From Pedobacter psychrophilus (GTDB lineage: Bacteria; Bacteroidota; Bacteroidia; Sphingobacteriales; Sphingobacteriaceae): a stretch of DNA of 64,000 nucleotides. The stretch is taken from positions 620,001 to 684,000 of the forward strand of contig NZ_LWHJ01000022.1 of the NCBI RefSeq assembly GCF_001652725.1. The letters run 5' to 3'. The position numbers and the translations under genes were made by a program. The notes beneath the pieces are model-generated. The model did not search any database, was not told the DNA's origin, and saw nothing but the letters and a program-made list of their open reading frames with translations. Of the stretch, positions 6,893 to 15,266 are shown in pieces (positions within the stretch are counted from its first letter, which is position 1; each line of letters begins with the position of its first letter).

Positions 6893-8149
6893 ATGAAATT
6901 CAAAATCTTACTTTCGATTTTTCTTTTCTTATTTTTTTTTAAAAGTTCTTTTTCTCAAGATAAAGTTGATTTCCTGAAACAAAATGCAGTTCCTATTTCT
7001 ATCGATCCAAACAATGAAGATTTTTCTGACTTAGAGAAATTGAAAGATTATATAGGTGATACTCGTTTAGTTATGTTGGGCGAATCATCTCATGGAGATG
7101 GTACTGCATTTGAAACTAAAACTAGAATAATTAAATTTCTTCATGAAAAAATGGGATTTAATGTTATAGCTTTTGAAAGCAGTTTTTACAACGCTGAAAT
7201 AGGTTGGCAGGAGGCTCTTAAATCTAAAAATCCCTTAATTCCATTAAGAGAGTCGGTTTTTCAATTATGGGGACATTCCAATGAAGCGCAACCTTTATTT
7301 CAGTATATAGCTTCTGAAATGCCGAGTGAAAATCCATTAGTATTAACAGGGTTTGATTGTCAATTTAATTATGATGGAGTTTATATCAAGGAGTCAGGTA
7401 AAGAAGTTTCAAAATTCTTTGATGATAATAAAATTGTTTTTACTAATGAAAATGAAAAGCAAAATTTTTATGGTGTCTATAATAGATTAGTTTTCAAAAC
7501 TAAGGATAGTTTAAATAAGTTTGATTTACCATTGTTCAAGAAATCAATTGATAGAGTAATTAGTCAAATTGAAAAATTAAATACAATAGACAAACAATTT
7601 TGGCTACAACATTTTGTATCTTCTAAAAACGATATTAAAGGTCTTTTAGAACAGTTAGATGTCGCAGGTGTAAATAAACTTAGAGATTCTGTAATGGCTC
7701 AAAATGTTTTATGGTTGATAAACAAACAGCATCCAAACGATAAAATTATTATTTGGGCTCATAATTTTCACATTAGTAAATCTCAAATAGTTAATAACTT
7801 TAAAACAATGGGGCAATATATTACAGATAGTATTAGTTCGAAAAATATGTATAGTATAAGTCTTGTCGCTTTTGAAGGGGAATCCGCTTGGATTGATGGA
7901 TCTGATTTGATAAAAATACGAAGACCTGCACAAACATCGTTTGAAAACCTTTTTTATAAAACTAAAATTGATAATTTGTTTTTCGACTTAAGAAGTTTAA
8001 GTCAGAAGTCGGACGGATTATGGTTAAATGAGATAAGATCTTTACGCTGTAGAGATTATGTACCATATAGTAACAGTTGGCCCAAATTTTTTGATGCTAT
8101 AATTTATAATAAGGATATGAAAAGGTCAACAGCGATTAATAAGAATTAG
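6893..8149 (+). CDS. Secreted erythromycin-esterase-like protein
   Basis: 418 aa from the ATG at 6893, chosen because it begins a clean signal peptide (MKFKILLSIFLFLFFFKSSF, SQ) and because an upstream in-frame ATG at 6815 lies on the sulfatase terminator. The erythromycin esterase family (PF05139) is shown by VMLGESSHGDGTAFETKTR with Glu64 and His67, the FNVIAFESSFYNAE strand and IIIWAHNFHIS near the C-terminus. Family members include macrolide esterases EreA/EreB, but most are uncharacterised hydrolases, so resistance should not be assumed. Export would put it in the periplasm, unlike the cytoplasmic Ere enzymes. Confidence 0.85.
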   Translation: MKFKILLSIFLFLFFFKSSFSQDKVDFLKQNAVPISIDPNNEDFSDLEKLKDYIGDTRLVMLGESSHGDGTAFETKTRIIKFLHEKMGFNVIAFESSFYNAEIGWQEALKSKNPLIPLRESVFQLWGHSNEAQPLFQYIASEMPSENPLVLTGFDCQFNYDGVYIKESGKEVSKFFDDNKIVFTNENEKQNFYGVYNRLVFKTKDSLNKFDLPLFKKSIDRVISQIEKLNTIDKQFWLQHFVSSKNDIKGLLEQLDVAGVNKLRDSVMAQNVLWLINKQHPNDKIIIWAHNFHISKSQIVNNFKTMGQYITDSISSKNMYSISLVAFEGESAWIDGSDLIKIRRPAQTSFENLFYKTKIDNLFFDLRSLSQKSDGLWLNEIRSLRCRDYVPYSNSWPKFFDAIIYNKDMKRSTAINKN

Positions 8150-8153
8150 TCTG

Positions 8154-8180
8154 AAACTATTCTAAAATAGAAAATAGTTT
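8154..8180. repeat. Hairpin after the erythromycin-esterase-like gene
   Basis: AAACTATT and AATAGTTT arms around an 11-nt AT-rich loop, 4 nt after the stop. There is no strong T run, so it may be a weak terminator or an mRNA 3'-end structure. Confidence 0.4.
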
Positions 8181-8189
8181 TCAAACTCT

Positions 8190-8345
8190 CTTAAATCCTA
8201 CTTTCCGAAGAGTTAAGCGAAGCGTCTCATCGGATTAGCAAAAAATGAGTCTTCAAATTCTCTAACTTAAATCAATCCAAAAACACCTCATCCGTAATCC
8301 CCAATTTTGATACAAATTTTAGTAATCTTTCTCTATGGTCTACAT
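8190..8345. repeat. Diverged intergenic repeat, copy 2 (upstream of the sialate O-acetylesterase)
   Basis: Matches 4880-5025 through AAAAACACCTCA, AATCCC and ACAAATTTTAGTAAT. On the minus strand a 27-codon frame reads MCEDVDHRERLLKFVSKLGI then TDEVFLD-stop; the other copy has the same reading broken by a frame change. It could be a remnant of the 3' end of a gene or a repeat that happens to be open. Confidence 0.65.
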
Positions 8346-8480
8346 CTTCACACATTCAAACTAGAATTATTATTGTTCTTTTAAATAAAACTAAACAGTA
8401 GTTTGATTTTAGTCAATTAGTCCATATTTCAAAGTTAAATGGTTAGATTTATCGTAACCAATTATAACAATCCTTAAAAA

Positions 8481-9887
8481 ATGAGAAAAAAAATTAACCA
8501 TTTAATTCTGGCTTTTGTAATGATTTTTTGTGCTAGCCGATTAATGGCTCAAACAAAATTAGCTTCTTTGTTTGACGATCACATGGTTTTACAGCGCAAT
8601 GCTCAAATTGCAATTTTCGGTTTTGATAAGCCAAACGCTAAGGTGACCATTACAACCACATGGGGAGCGAAAGCAATGGCTACTACCAATGCGGACGGAA
8701 AATGGAAAACAACTTTAGTGACCAACAAAGAAGGAGGCCCTTATCAAATAAAAGTAACAGGAAGTTCTACTGTAAATATTAACGATGTTTTATTAGGGGA
8801 AGTTTGGCTTTGTTCTGGTCAATCTAATATGGAAATGCCTGTTAAAGGCTTCAGAGGTCAACCTATAGAATATAGCAATCAATTAATTTTAAAAAGTAAA
8901 AATAATCAAATCAGGTTATTTGATGTGGCAAATAAAATATCTAAAACCCCATTAGATAGCTGCAAAGGTAAATGGTTAAATGCTTCGCCAGAAACTACAC
9001 CAAATTTTAGTGCTGTGGCTTATATTTTTGGTAAAATATTGCATGAGAACTTAAACGTACCAATTGGGCTAGTAACCAGCGAATGGGGAGGTACTGTTGC
9101 ACAAGCCTGGACAGATAATCAAACCTTAAAAGATGGGTTTAGTGAAATTAAATTACCTGTAGATACTACTAAAAATGTAAATCAAAATACACCAACAGTA
9201 CTATTTAATGGCATGATTAATCCATTAATTCCTTTTACTTTTAAAGGTGTTATTTGGTATCAGGGAGAAGGTAATCGTAACAACGCTTTACAATATTCAA
9301 AGCTTTTTCCTGCTTTAATTAACAGTTGGCGAGCTAAATTTATACAAGAAAATATGCCTTTCTATTTTGTACAAATTGCACCTTATAGCTATAATAATAT
9401 CGGAAACTCAGCTTTTTTAAGAGAAGCGCAGCTAAAAACGATGCAAATTGTTAAAAACACAGGTATGGTTTCTCTTTTAGATATTGGCGCTAATAATTTT
9501 ATACACCCACCAAAGAAAATTGAAGTAAGCGAACGCTTAGCTTTATGGGCTTTAGCCAAAGATTATGGTTTTAAAGGGATTACTTACAGAGGACCAGTTT
9601 ATAAATCTATGCAGGTGGTAAAGAATAAAGCCATTATCACGTTTGATTATGCTGAAATGGGTTTAAGTTCTTTTAGTCAAGAGTTAACGGATTTTGAAAT
9701 TGCCGGTGTTGATAAGAAATTTTATCCAGCAAAAGCAGTTTTACCAAATGGTGTTTTAGAACTTACTGCTGATGAAGTGCCAAACCCAGTCGCAGTGCGT
9801 TATGGTTGGAAAAACTATGTTAAAGGATCTTTATTTAATACTGCAGGTTTACCAGCTTCATCATTTAGAACAGATGATTGGGATTAA
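8481..9887 (+). CDS. Sialate O-acetylesterase (SASA family), secreted
   Basis: 468 aa with signal peptide MRKKINHLILAFVMIFCASR, LMA, cleaved near AQ. The SASA/SGNH-type esterase domain (PF03629) shows GEVWLCSGQSNMEMPV with nucleophile Ser115, GVIWYQGEGNRNNA, and a late DIGANNFIHPPKKIEVSERL supplying the Asp/His pair. An N-terminal beta-sandwich of about 85 residues (LFDDHMVLQRNAQIAIFGF) precedes it, as usual for the family. It removes O-acetyl groups from sialic acid or other glycans; the exact substrate is unknown, since related enzymes act on xylan and pectin side chains. With the sulfatase upstream it suggests extracellular glycan trimming, though no glycoside hydrolase or SusCD pair is adjacent. 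Confidence 0.9.
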   Translation: MRKKINHLILAFVMIFCASRLMAQTKLASLFDDHMVLQRNAQIAIFGFDKPNAKVTITTTWGAKAMATTNADGKWKTTLVTNKEGGPYQIKVTGSSTVNINDVLLGEVWLCSGQSNMEMPVKGFRGQPIEYSNQLILKSKNNQIRLFDVANKISKTPLDSCKGKWLNASPETTPNFSAVAYIFGKILHENLNVPIGLVTSEWGGTVAQAWTDNQTLKDGFSEIKLPVDTTKNVNQNTPTVLFNGMINPLIPFTFKGVIWYQGEGNRNNALQYSKLFPALINSWRAKFIQENMPFYFVQIAPYSYNNIGNSAFLREAQLKTMQIVKNTGMVSLLDIGANNFIHPPKKIEVSERLALWALAKDYGFKGITYRGPVYKSMQVVKNKAIITFDYAEMGLSSFSQELTDFEIAGVDKKFYPAKAVLPNGVLELTADEVPNPVAVRYGWKNYVKGSLFNTAGLPASSFRTDDWD

Positions 9888-10186
9888 TTATAATAAGTTA
9901 AATTTTTCGGTATATGTATTCAAACAACTAATACATAATTAACAGTACTTTTTGTGATTACACTTAATATGGAAATTAATTTGTTTGACTATATATTTAT
10001 ATTAAAAACGCAGTTAAAATCATAATAGAGCACCCTTCTATCCCTTCTCAAAAATAATCGCAAATTTATTTAGGGTAAGCTAAGCATTAAACGGATATAA
10101 TTTAAAGCAATAAAATAAACTTAAATTTAAAAGTTTAAGTTTTAAATTGCTTCACTAAATATTTTTATCCTAAACTAAATGATAGC

Positions 10187-11245
10187 ATGAGAAAATTATT
10201 AATTGTAACAGCAATAATCTGTACTGTTTGTTTATTTCAGTTTTGCGCAAAAGATAATACTGCTATTAATACCGATAAATTAACGCCTACTTTGCCAACT
10301 TCATCATATAATTATATCGTTTCTTATCCAAACCATGTTGCTTCAGCTTTAGCGAGTACCGATAATACTCCTTTCAACAATCGCTTAACAAATGATGGTG
10401 CTACCTTGGGCAGGGTTTTATTTTATGACAAGCATCTGAGCCAGAACAATACGATAAGTTGCGCCAGTTGTCATAAACCTGAACTTTCTTTTGATGATAG
10501 TGAAATTTTAAGTATCGGATTTAATGGGGGTAAAACAAGTAGAAATTCTATGTCACTTTTAAATTTACGCTTTTACCAAAATGGTAAAATGTTTTGGGAT
10601 GAAAGAGCGAATTCTTTAGAGGCACAAGTTTTACAACCTATCCAAAATCACGTAGAAATGGGTTTAACATTAAATGAATTAGAAGCTAAAGTAAAATCGA
10701 TGGATTATTATCCAGATTTGTTTTTGAAAGCCTACGGTTCTACCAATATCGACTCTGTTAAAATATCGAAAGCTATTTCTCAGTATATCAGAAGTTTGGT
10801 TACTTATCAATCAAAGTACGATTTGATTAAAGACGGTAGATCGAATTTTACTGCTTCCGAGGCAAGAGGGGAACAATTATTCTTAAATGCAGGAGGTCCA
10901 GGTGTTCAAACTTGTGCCAGTTGCCATACTCCACCTATGTTTATTACCAGTAATCCAGGACAAGGATTTGGCTTAGCCGATAATAATGATTCAGGAATTA
11001 ATGGAACTAACCGTTTTAAATCAAGTAGTTTAAGGAATATTGTAAACCGTACAAATTTATTCCATAATGGAAGTATTTTAAATGTTCAAACTATGTTAAT
11101 GGCCGGTGCTCCAGGAACAAATTTAAGACCTATTCCTCAACACTCAATTGCACCTCAGGATATACAAGATATGATGAGTTTTCTAAATACCTTAACAGAT
11201 GAAACCATTAATACAGATCCTAAATTCTCGAATCCTTTTAAGTAG
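10187..11245 (+). CDS. Di-heme cytochrome c peroxidase / MauG family protein
   Basis: 352 aa. The N-terminus MRKLLIVTAIICTVCLFQFC has a lipobox-like LFQFC ending at Cys20, so it is probably a periplasm-facing lipoprotein. Two covalent heme sites are visible: CASCH at residues 92-96 (followed by KPELSFDD) and CASCH at 243-247 (followed by TPP). Spacing and GRVLFYDKHLSQNN match the CCP/MauG family, which reduces hydrogen peroxide with cytochrome electrons or oxidises partner proteins. Heme attachment would rely on the cytochrome c maturation genes at 25.5-28.4 kb. It stands alone between 299 nt of featureless spacer and the convergent AsmA-like gene, so the physiological partner is not indicated. 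Confidence 0.88.
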   Translation: MRKLLIVTAIICTVCLFQFCAKDNTAINTDKLTPTLPTSSYNYIVSYPNHVASALASTDNTPFNNRLTNDGATLGRVLFYDKHLSQNNTISCASCHKPELSFDDSEILSIGFNGGKTSRNSMSLLNLRFYQNGKMFWDERANSLEAQVLQPIQNHVEMGLTLNELEAKVKSMDYYPDLFLKAYGSTNIDSVKISKAISQYIRSLVTYQSKYDLIKDGRSNFTASEARGEQLFLNAGGPGVQTCASCHTPPMFITSNPGQGFGLADNNDSGINGTNRFKSSSLRNIVNRTNLFHNGSILNVQTMLMAGAPGTNLRPIPQHSIAPQDIQDMMSFLNTLTDETINTDPKFSNPFK

Positions 11246-11307
11246 AGCTTTACTATTTTTTGATATTTTGTAGATAAAACCAGTTTTGGGTTAGGTAAGA
11301 CGAAATA

Positions 11308-13140
11308 CTATTCTTGTTTCTCTAATTCTTTCTGCTTCTTTTTCTCTTCCCTTTTTAATTGTCTTTTCTCTTTTCTTTCTTTTAAAGCTTCTTTCACAGA
11401 AGAAAAAGCTTCTTTAGTTCCTGAAACAATTCCTCCAATTCTTTCAGCAGTATTTCTTAACTTTTCTTCTTTTTCTCGGCTTACGCCAACACTTTCTTTA
11501 ATTCCGGTAAATAAAGATTGCCATAGGTAATTAAAAAATGAAGCATAAGTTGGTCTTTGGTAATAAATACGACCAGTTGTAAATACTCCTTTTTTTGATG
11601 GGTTTTGAGTATTGATAATAAATCTATTCGCTAATGAAGATGCAAATCCCATGCTCTTTAGATTTCCATTATCCTCTCTGGTTAAAATGTTAACACTCAA
11701 ATCATCATAATAAAACTTTACTGTTCCATTTGCTTTATTCTGATTGGCAGTGGCATTAAAAATCATCTTTTTAATATTGGCAGATTTTATTTCTGCCATT
11801 CCTAAAGGTTTTACAATTTCATTCACTGCCTTTCCATTAAAAGCACCAATCACTCCGCCAAAATCAAAAGCACCAACTTTGCTCAACATATAAAATTTAA
11901 AGTTTAAATCTGCAGGGATAACACCAAAAACTTGGGTTTTTAAATTTGCTTTCATCACACTGTTTTTTGATAAAGAGGCACTATCATTAGTCACATTATA
12001 GATGGTTCCATTTACATTTTTAAAATCTATACGGCCCGTTTTTTTACTTTTAGCATCAAATTCAGAATAGCTAATTGCCACATTATTTAGATTTAATTTC
12101 GCAATTCGCATATCTAGCGCTAATTTTAAAAGTTGCTGATGAGGAAATTTACCTGTTTTATCTGATCTGTGTTTTGGATATGCGTTGTTGTTGTAAACAT
12201 CAACCCTAGCTTTATCAATAGATAAGGTTTGTGCAAAAAGCCTTTGCTGTTTTAAGAATAAATCAAAATCTATATCTTGAATGGTAATATTTTTGAAATC
12301 TAAATCAAACCTATCTTTTGCATAGCCAACTTTTTTATAAAATGGCACTTTATCTAAACGAGGTTCTAATTTTACATCCTTTAGTTGTAATTCATTCTTT
12401 AATGTAGAGAAGCTAAGGTTGTTCATCTTTACAAAATAAAGGCTATCAGGGGTGGCAATTTTATAATCCTTAATATCTATTAAAACGTTTTTTGTATAAT
12501 AAACCCTGCTGCTATCTTGGGAAGATAGTGAGTCGATTAGTAAGTCTGTAATTTCTATATTTAAGTTTTTAAGGGATGTTTTTTTTTCGGTTTTGTAGCT
12601 TTTATTTACAAAAGTAAAATCTATTTCTTGAAGTTTTATTGTATTGATTTTTAACTCTTTAAAAATATCTTTAATTAATTCGTAAGGATTTTTTCGTTCT
12701 TTATTACTAGTTTTTACCGTATCATTATAAGATTGCCTATCGTTAATAATTTTAAGCTGGGGATGGTTAATAATAATATTTGCTATGTTTAGTTTTTTAG
12801 TTTTAACGGCTTCTTTTGCGTTCGCATTTCTTATAACCAGGGCATCAACAGATAATTCGTATAAATTGTCAGGAGCTTTTTTTGCATCTTTTAACTTTTG
12901 GTAAATACTCATAACAGGAATTAGCTTAAAATCCACTAATTTTAAATTCCCATTTAAAGGATTCACATCTATATTTTTGTATTCTATTTTATACAAACTA
13001 TCTGTAGAATTAATAACCGCTTTTTTAAGCTGTTCTTCTAATAAAGGCTTCCAATTTTTTTGTAAATATTTGCTCCCTATGTATAAAGCTATTGCGAGAA
13101 CTAATACTATGCTGGTAAACCAGAGAAGAAATTTTTTCAT
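11308..13140 (-). CDS. AsmA-like / DUF748-type membrane-anchored protein
   Basis: 610 aa. One N-terminal transmembrane helix (MKKFLLWFTSIVLVLAIALY) is followed by a long beta-rich periplasmic region with repeated patterns of the kind LKLVDFKLIP, LNIANIIINHPQLKII and ITIQDIDFDLFLKQ, typical of AsmA/TamB-related repeat beta-groove proteins. The C-terminus is a very basic and acidic tail (about residues 560-610, mostly Lys, Glu and Arg). AsmA-like proteins are linked to lipid transport and envelope assembly; that role is inferred here. It is convergent with the peroxidase gene and divergent from ubiE, with 357 nt of intergenic DNA before ubiE. Confidence 0.72.
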   Translation of the reverse strand: MKKFLLWFTSIVLVLAIALYIGSKYLQKNWKPLLEEQLKKAVINSTDSLYKIEYKNIDVNPLNGNLKLVDFKLIPVMSIYQKLKDAKKAPDNLYELSVDALVIRNANAKEAVKTKKLNIANIIINHPQLKIINDRQSYNDTVKTSNKERKNPYELIKDIFKELKINTIKLQEIDFTFVNKSYKTEKKTSLKNLNIEITDLLIDSLSSQDSSRVYYTKNVLIDIKDYKIATPDSLYFVKMNNLSFSTLKNELQLKDVKLEPRLDKVPFYKKVGYAKDRFDLDFKNITIQDIDFDLFLKQQRLFAQTLSIDKARVDVYNNNAYPKHRSDKTGKFPHQQLLKLALDMRIAKLNLNNVAISYSEFDAKSKKTGRIDFKNVNGTIYNVTNDSASLSKNSVMKANLKTQVFGVIPADLNFKFYMLSKVGAFDFGGVIGAFNGKAVNEIVKPLGMAEIKSANIKKMIFNATANQNKANGTVKFYYDDLSVNILTREDNGNLKSMGFASSLANRFIINTQNPSKKGVFTTGRIYYQRPTYASFFNYLWQSLFTGIKESVGVSREKEEKLRNTAERIGGIVSGTKEAFSSVKEALKERKEKRQLKREEKKKQKELEKQE

Positions 13141-13497
13141 ATTTTTAATTTCTATTTTTATTCTATAATGATGCCCAATTTTTTAAAAACGAGAATAATA
13201 TTATGAATTAAATTTGTAATAAATATTATGATTTCTTTTTTATTAGTTTCATTCAAATTATGGTTTCTATTTAGAGTCATACAACAATGCTAACTTAATA
13301 TTAGCTGATGTCAAAAAATCACCATTTCTTATCATTAAAAGGCTATAAAATCGGTTTAAGGTTATAAACCAAATTTGTTGTTATCAAATTCTAAGTAGAA
13401 TTTAAGAACATAAAAAAACAATTTCTGTAGTAATACCTTTAAGCTTAAATATCCAAAATCTTCAAATCGATAACAAAAATATATCTTTGCGATAATC
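13141..13497. other. Divergent intergenic region between the AsmA-like gene and ubiE
   Basis: AT-rich, no reading frame. A small hairpin with GGTTTA/TAAACC arms lies at 13353-13370, and a -7 box for ubiE at 13482-13489. No clear promoter is visible for the minus-strand gene. Confidence 0.6.
13482..13489 (+). promoter_or_regulatory. Candidate -7 box for ubiE-porT
   Basis: TATCTTTG fits TAnnTTTG and ends 8 nt before the ubiE ATG, implying a leaderless or near-leaderless transcript. The -33 element is not clear. Confidence 0.5.
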
Positions 13498-14229
13498 ATG
13501 TCAGAAAACGTTACTCCATATAAAAACGAAGAGCTTACCAAGAAAGAACAGGTAGCTAATATGTTTAATAATATCTCTAAAACTTACGACTTTTTAAATC
13601 ACTTCTTATCTTTAGGTATTGATATTATTTGGAGAAAACAAGCAATTAATGAATTGGTAAAAGACCAACCCCAAACAATATTAGATGTTGCTACAGGTAC
13701 CGGAGATTTTGCTTTTGAAGCGCTGGAAAAATTAAAGCCTAAAAAAATTATAGGAGTTGATATTTCGCAAGGCATGTTAAATATAGCGGATGAAAAAATT
13801 ATTAAAAGAGGCAAAAGCGATGTTTTTGAGGTTAAATTAGGAGATTCTGAAAAACTTTTATTCGATAATGATTCTTTTGATGCAGTCACTGTAGCTTATG
13901 GAGTTAGAAATTTTGAAAATATAGAAAAGGGTATTGCAGATATGTTAAGAGTGTTAAAACCTAATGGAAAGGCAGTAATTTTGGAGTTTTCAAAACCTAA
14001 AGCATTTCCTGTTAAACAGCTTTATAATTTCTATTTTAATTATGTCACGCCAACAGTTGGTAAGGTTTTTTCTAAAGATGCAAGTGCATATTCTTATTTG
14101 CCAGAGTCTGTGGCAGCTTTTCCTGATGGCGAAAAGTTTACAGCTTTAATGGATAAAGTAGGCTATAAAAATACCAAATGTAAACCTTTGGCGTTTGGAA
14201 TTTGTTCTATTTACACAGGTACTAAATGA
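13498..14229 (+). CDS. ubiE: Demethylmenaquinone methyltransferase
   Basis: 243 aa SAM-dependent C-methyltransferase. It methylates demethylmenaquinone in the last step of menaquinone synthesis (also called menG). N-terminal KKEQVANMFNNISKTYDFLN is the UbiE signature; ILDVATGTGDFAFEAL (residues 61-76) is the SAM-binding motif I, followed by GVDISQGML and the second UbiE signature around VAYGVRNFENIEKGI and MLRVLKPNGKAVILEFSKP. Full length. Its stop overlaps the next start (ATGA, 4 nt), so ubiE and porT are translationally coupled, an arrangement known in Flavobacterium. Confidence 0.96.
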   Translation: MSENVTPYKNEELTKKEQVANMFNNISKTYDFLNHFLSLGIDIIWRKQAINELVKDQPQTILDVATGTGDFAFEALEKLKPKKIIGVDISQGMLNIADEKIIKRGKSDVFEVKLGDSEKLLFDNDSFDAVTVAYGVRNFENIEKGIADMLRVLKPNGKAVILEFSKPKAFPVKQLYNFYFNYVTPTVGKVFSKDASAYSYLPESVAAFPDGEKFTALMDKVGYKNTKCKPLAFGICSIYTGTK

Positions 14230-14987
14230 TTAAAACCAAAACGCTTTTAAGTTTTGTATTGTTTATTTTTTCTGTAAAAGCCTTTTCTCAAGGTAATTAT
14301 GGAGGCGGCGTAGATGAGAAAAATATACATTTTGGTTTTAGTTTTCAATACATCAGTTCAGAATATAAAATTCAAAAGTTTGAAGATTGGGAACTTCCTT
14401 ATTATGAAAATGGAGTTCAGGTTACCCAAGGTTTAAAAAGCATACGTTCTATACAAAATCCTGGCTTCGGGATTGGGTTTGTATTACCAGATATTTTTAT
14501 TACTCCAAATTTAAATTTTAGGATAACCCCAACTTTTATATTTACAGATCGCATTATTGATTATCAATTTAATGATGGTGCGTCTTATGATCGAGCGGAT
14601 TCTGAATCGCCAGATGGTTTTACCAGAAGAACAGTTACTTCCACTTCTTTAGAATTCCCAATCTCTTTAAAACTGAAATCTGACAGGCGTAAAGATTTTA
14701 GGGCTTATTTAATTGGCGGGGCAAAATACAGTTTGGGTATTAGTGGTAAAAAAGCTGATGACGTTGGTGATATCGCGATAGCCAAATTATTAAAAAATAA
14801 ACGCAATTTCCTTTCTTATGAAGCGGGCATTGGCTTCGATTTATACTTCGAGTATTTTAAACTCTCCCCAGAAATAAAATTAAGCAACAGCGTAAAAAGT
14901 ATTTTAAACAGAGAAGACCATCCATATTCTGCTCCAATAGACAAACTTTTTTTAAGAAATTTTGTCTTTAGTTTGTACTTTGAATAG
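14226..14987 (+). CDS. porT: PorT-like outer-membrane beta-barrel protein (type IX secretion)
   Basis: 253 aa with signal peptide MIKTKTLLSFVLFIFSVKAF, SQ. The mature protein has alternating hydrophobic beta strands (HFGFSFQYISSEYKIQ, FGIGFVLPDIFITPNLNFRI, SLEFPISLKLKSDRR, LSYEAGIGFDLYFEYFKLSP) and ends in an aromatic strand NFVFSLYFE, as expected of an 8-stranded barrel. Overlap with ubiE is the conserved position of porT/sprT, a type IX secretion system component required for export of CTD-bearing proteins and gliding adhesins. Assignment rests on context plus overall barrel pattern; direct similarity could not be computed. No CTD-bearing cargo was recognised in the window. Confidence 0.78.
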   Translation: MIKTKTLLSFVLFIFSVKAFSQGNYGGGVDEKNIHFGFSFQYISSEYKIQKFEDWELPYYENGVQVTQGLKSIRSIQNPGFGIGFVLPDIFITPNLNFRITPTFIFTDRIIDYQFNDGASYDRADSESPDGFTRRTVTSTSLEFPISLKLKSDRRKDFRAYLIGGAKYSLGISGKKADDVGDIAIAKLLKNKRNFLSYEAGIGFDLYFEYFKLSPEIKLSNSVKSILNREDHPYSAPIDKLFLRNFVFSLYFE

Positions 14988-15110
14988 TAATCTTGTGTAA
15001 GAACTAAAGATATTATATTAGATAAACCTATCATTAAAATAAAATTTCGTCTCTTATTTGCAGGTGAGATTTCCTTTTAATCACTCCCTAAAATGGCGAT
15101 TTGAAAGGTT

Positions 15111-15210
15111 GCGTTAGGGATTGGAACGGCATCCTTTTTATTTTTTATCCGGAACGAAGTGGAAGGAAGAAAAATAAAAAGATACAGTGTAAAGCCCGTT
15201 AAAACGCCCT
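15111..15210 (+). repeat. Structured intergenic element, copy A
   Basis: 100 nt, from GCGTTAGGGATTG to AACGCCCT. Outer arms GCGTT and AACGC pair. The middle arms ATCCTTTTTATTTTT and AAAAATAAAAAGAT form a long stem with one bulge, capped by TCC...GGA. It is one of four copies (40619-40711, 45503-45577 minus, 53482-53562). It lies 123 nt after porT and ends 56 nt before the SDR start, same strand as both genes. Confidence 0.88.
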
Positions 15211-15266
15211 AATATTTTTTAATTTTACAATTATTATTCTCTAAAATATTTAAAACAACAAACATC

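Larger units (their letters stand above)
8150..8480. other. Repeat-bearing 331-nt spacer before the sialate O-acetylesterase
   Basis: No gene of normal size. It holds the hairpin at 8154-8180 and the second copy of the diverged repeat (8190-8345). The final 130 nt are plain AT-rich leader with no convincing promoter match. Confidence 0.65.

Noticed and set aside
9888-10186. Possible small gene or RNA in the spacer before the di-heme peroxidase
   Set aside because: AT-rich with no hairpin followed by T run, no frame with a plausible start and no promoter match I trust.
15111-15210. Riboswitch for the SDR gene
   Set aside because: The same element precedes unrelated genes (DoxX-like, MFS, prmA), which does not fit one metabolite, and no known aptamer core was recognised.
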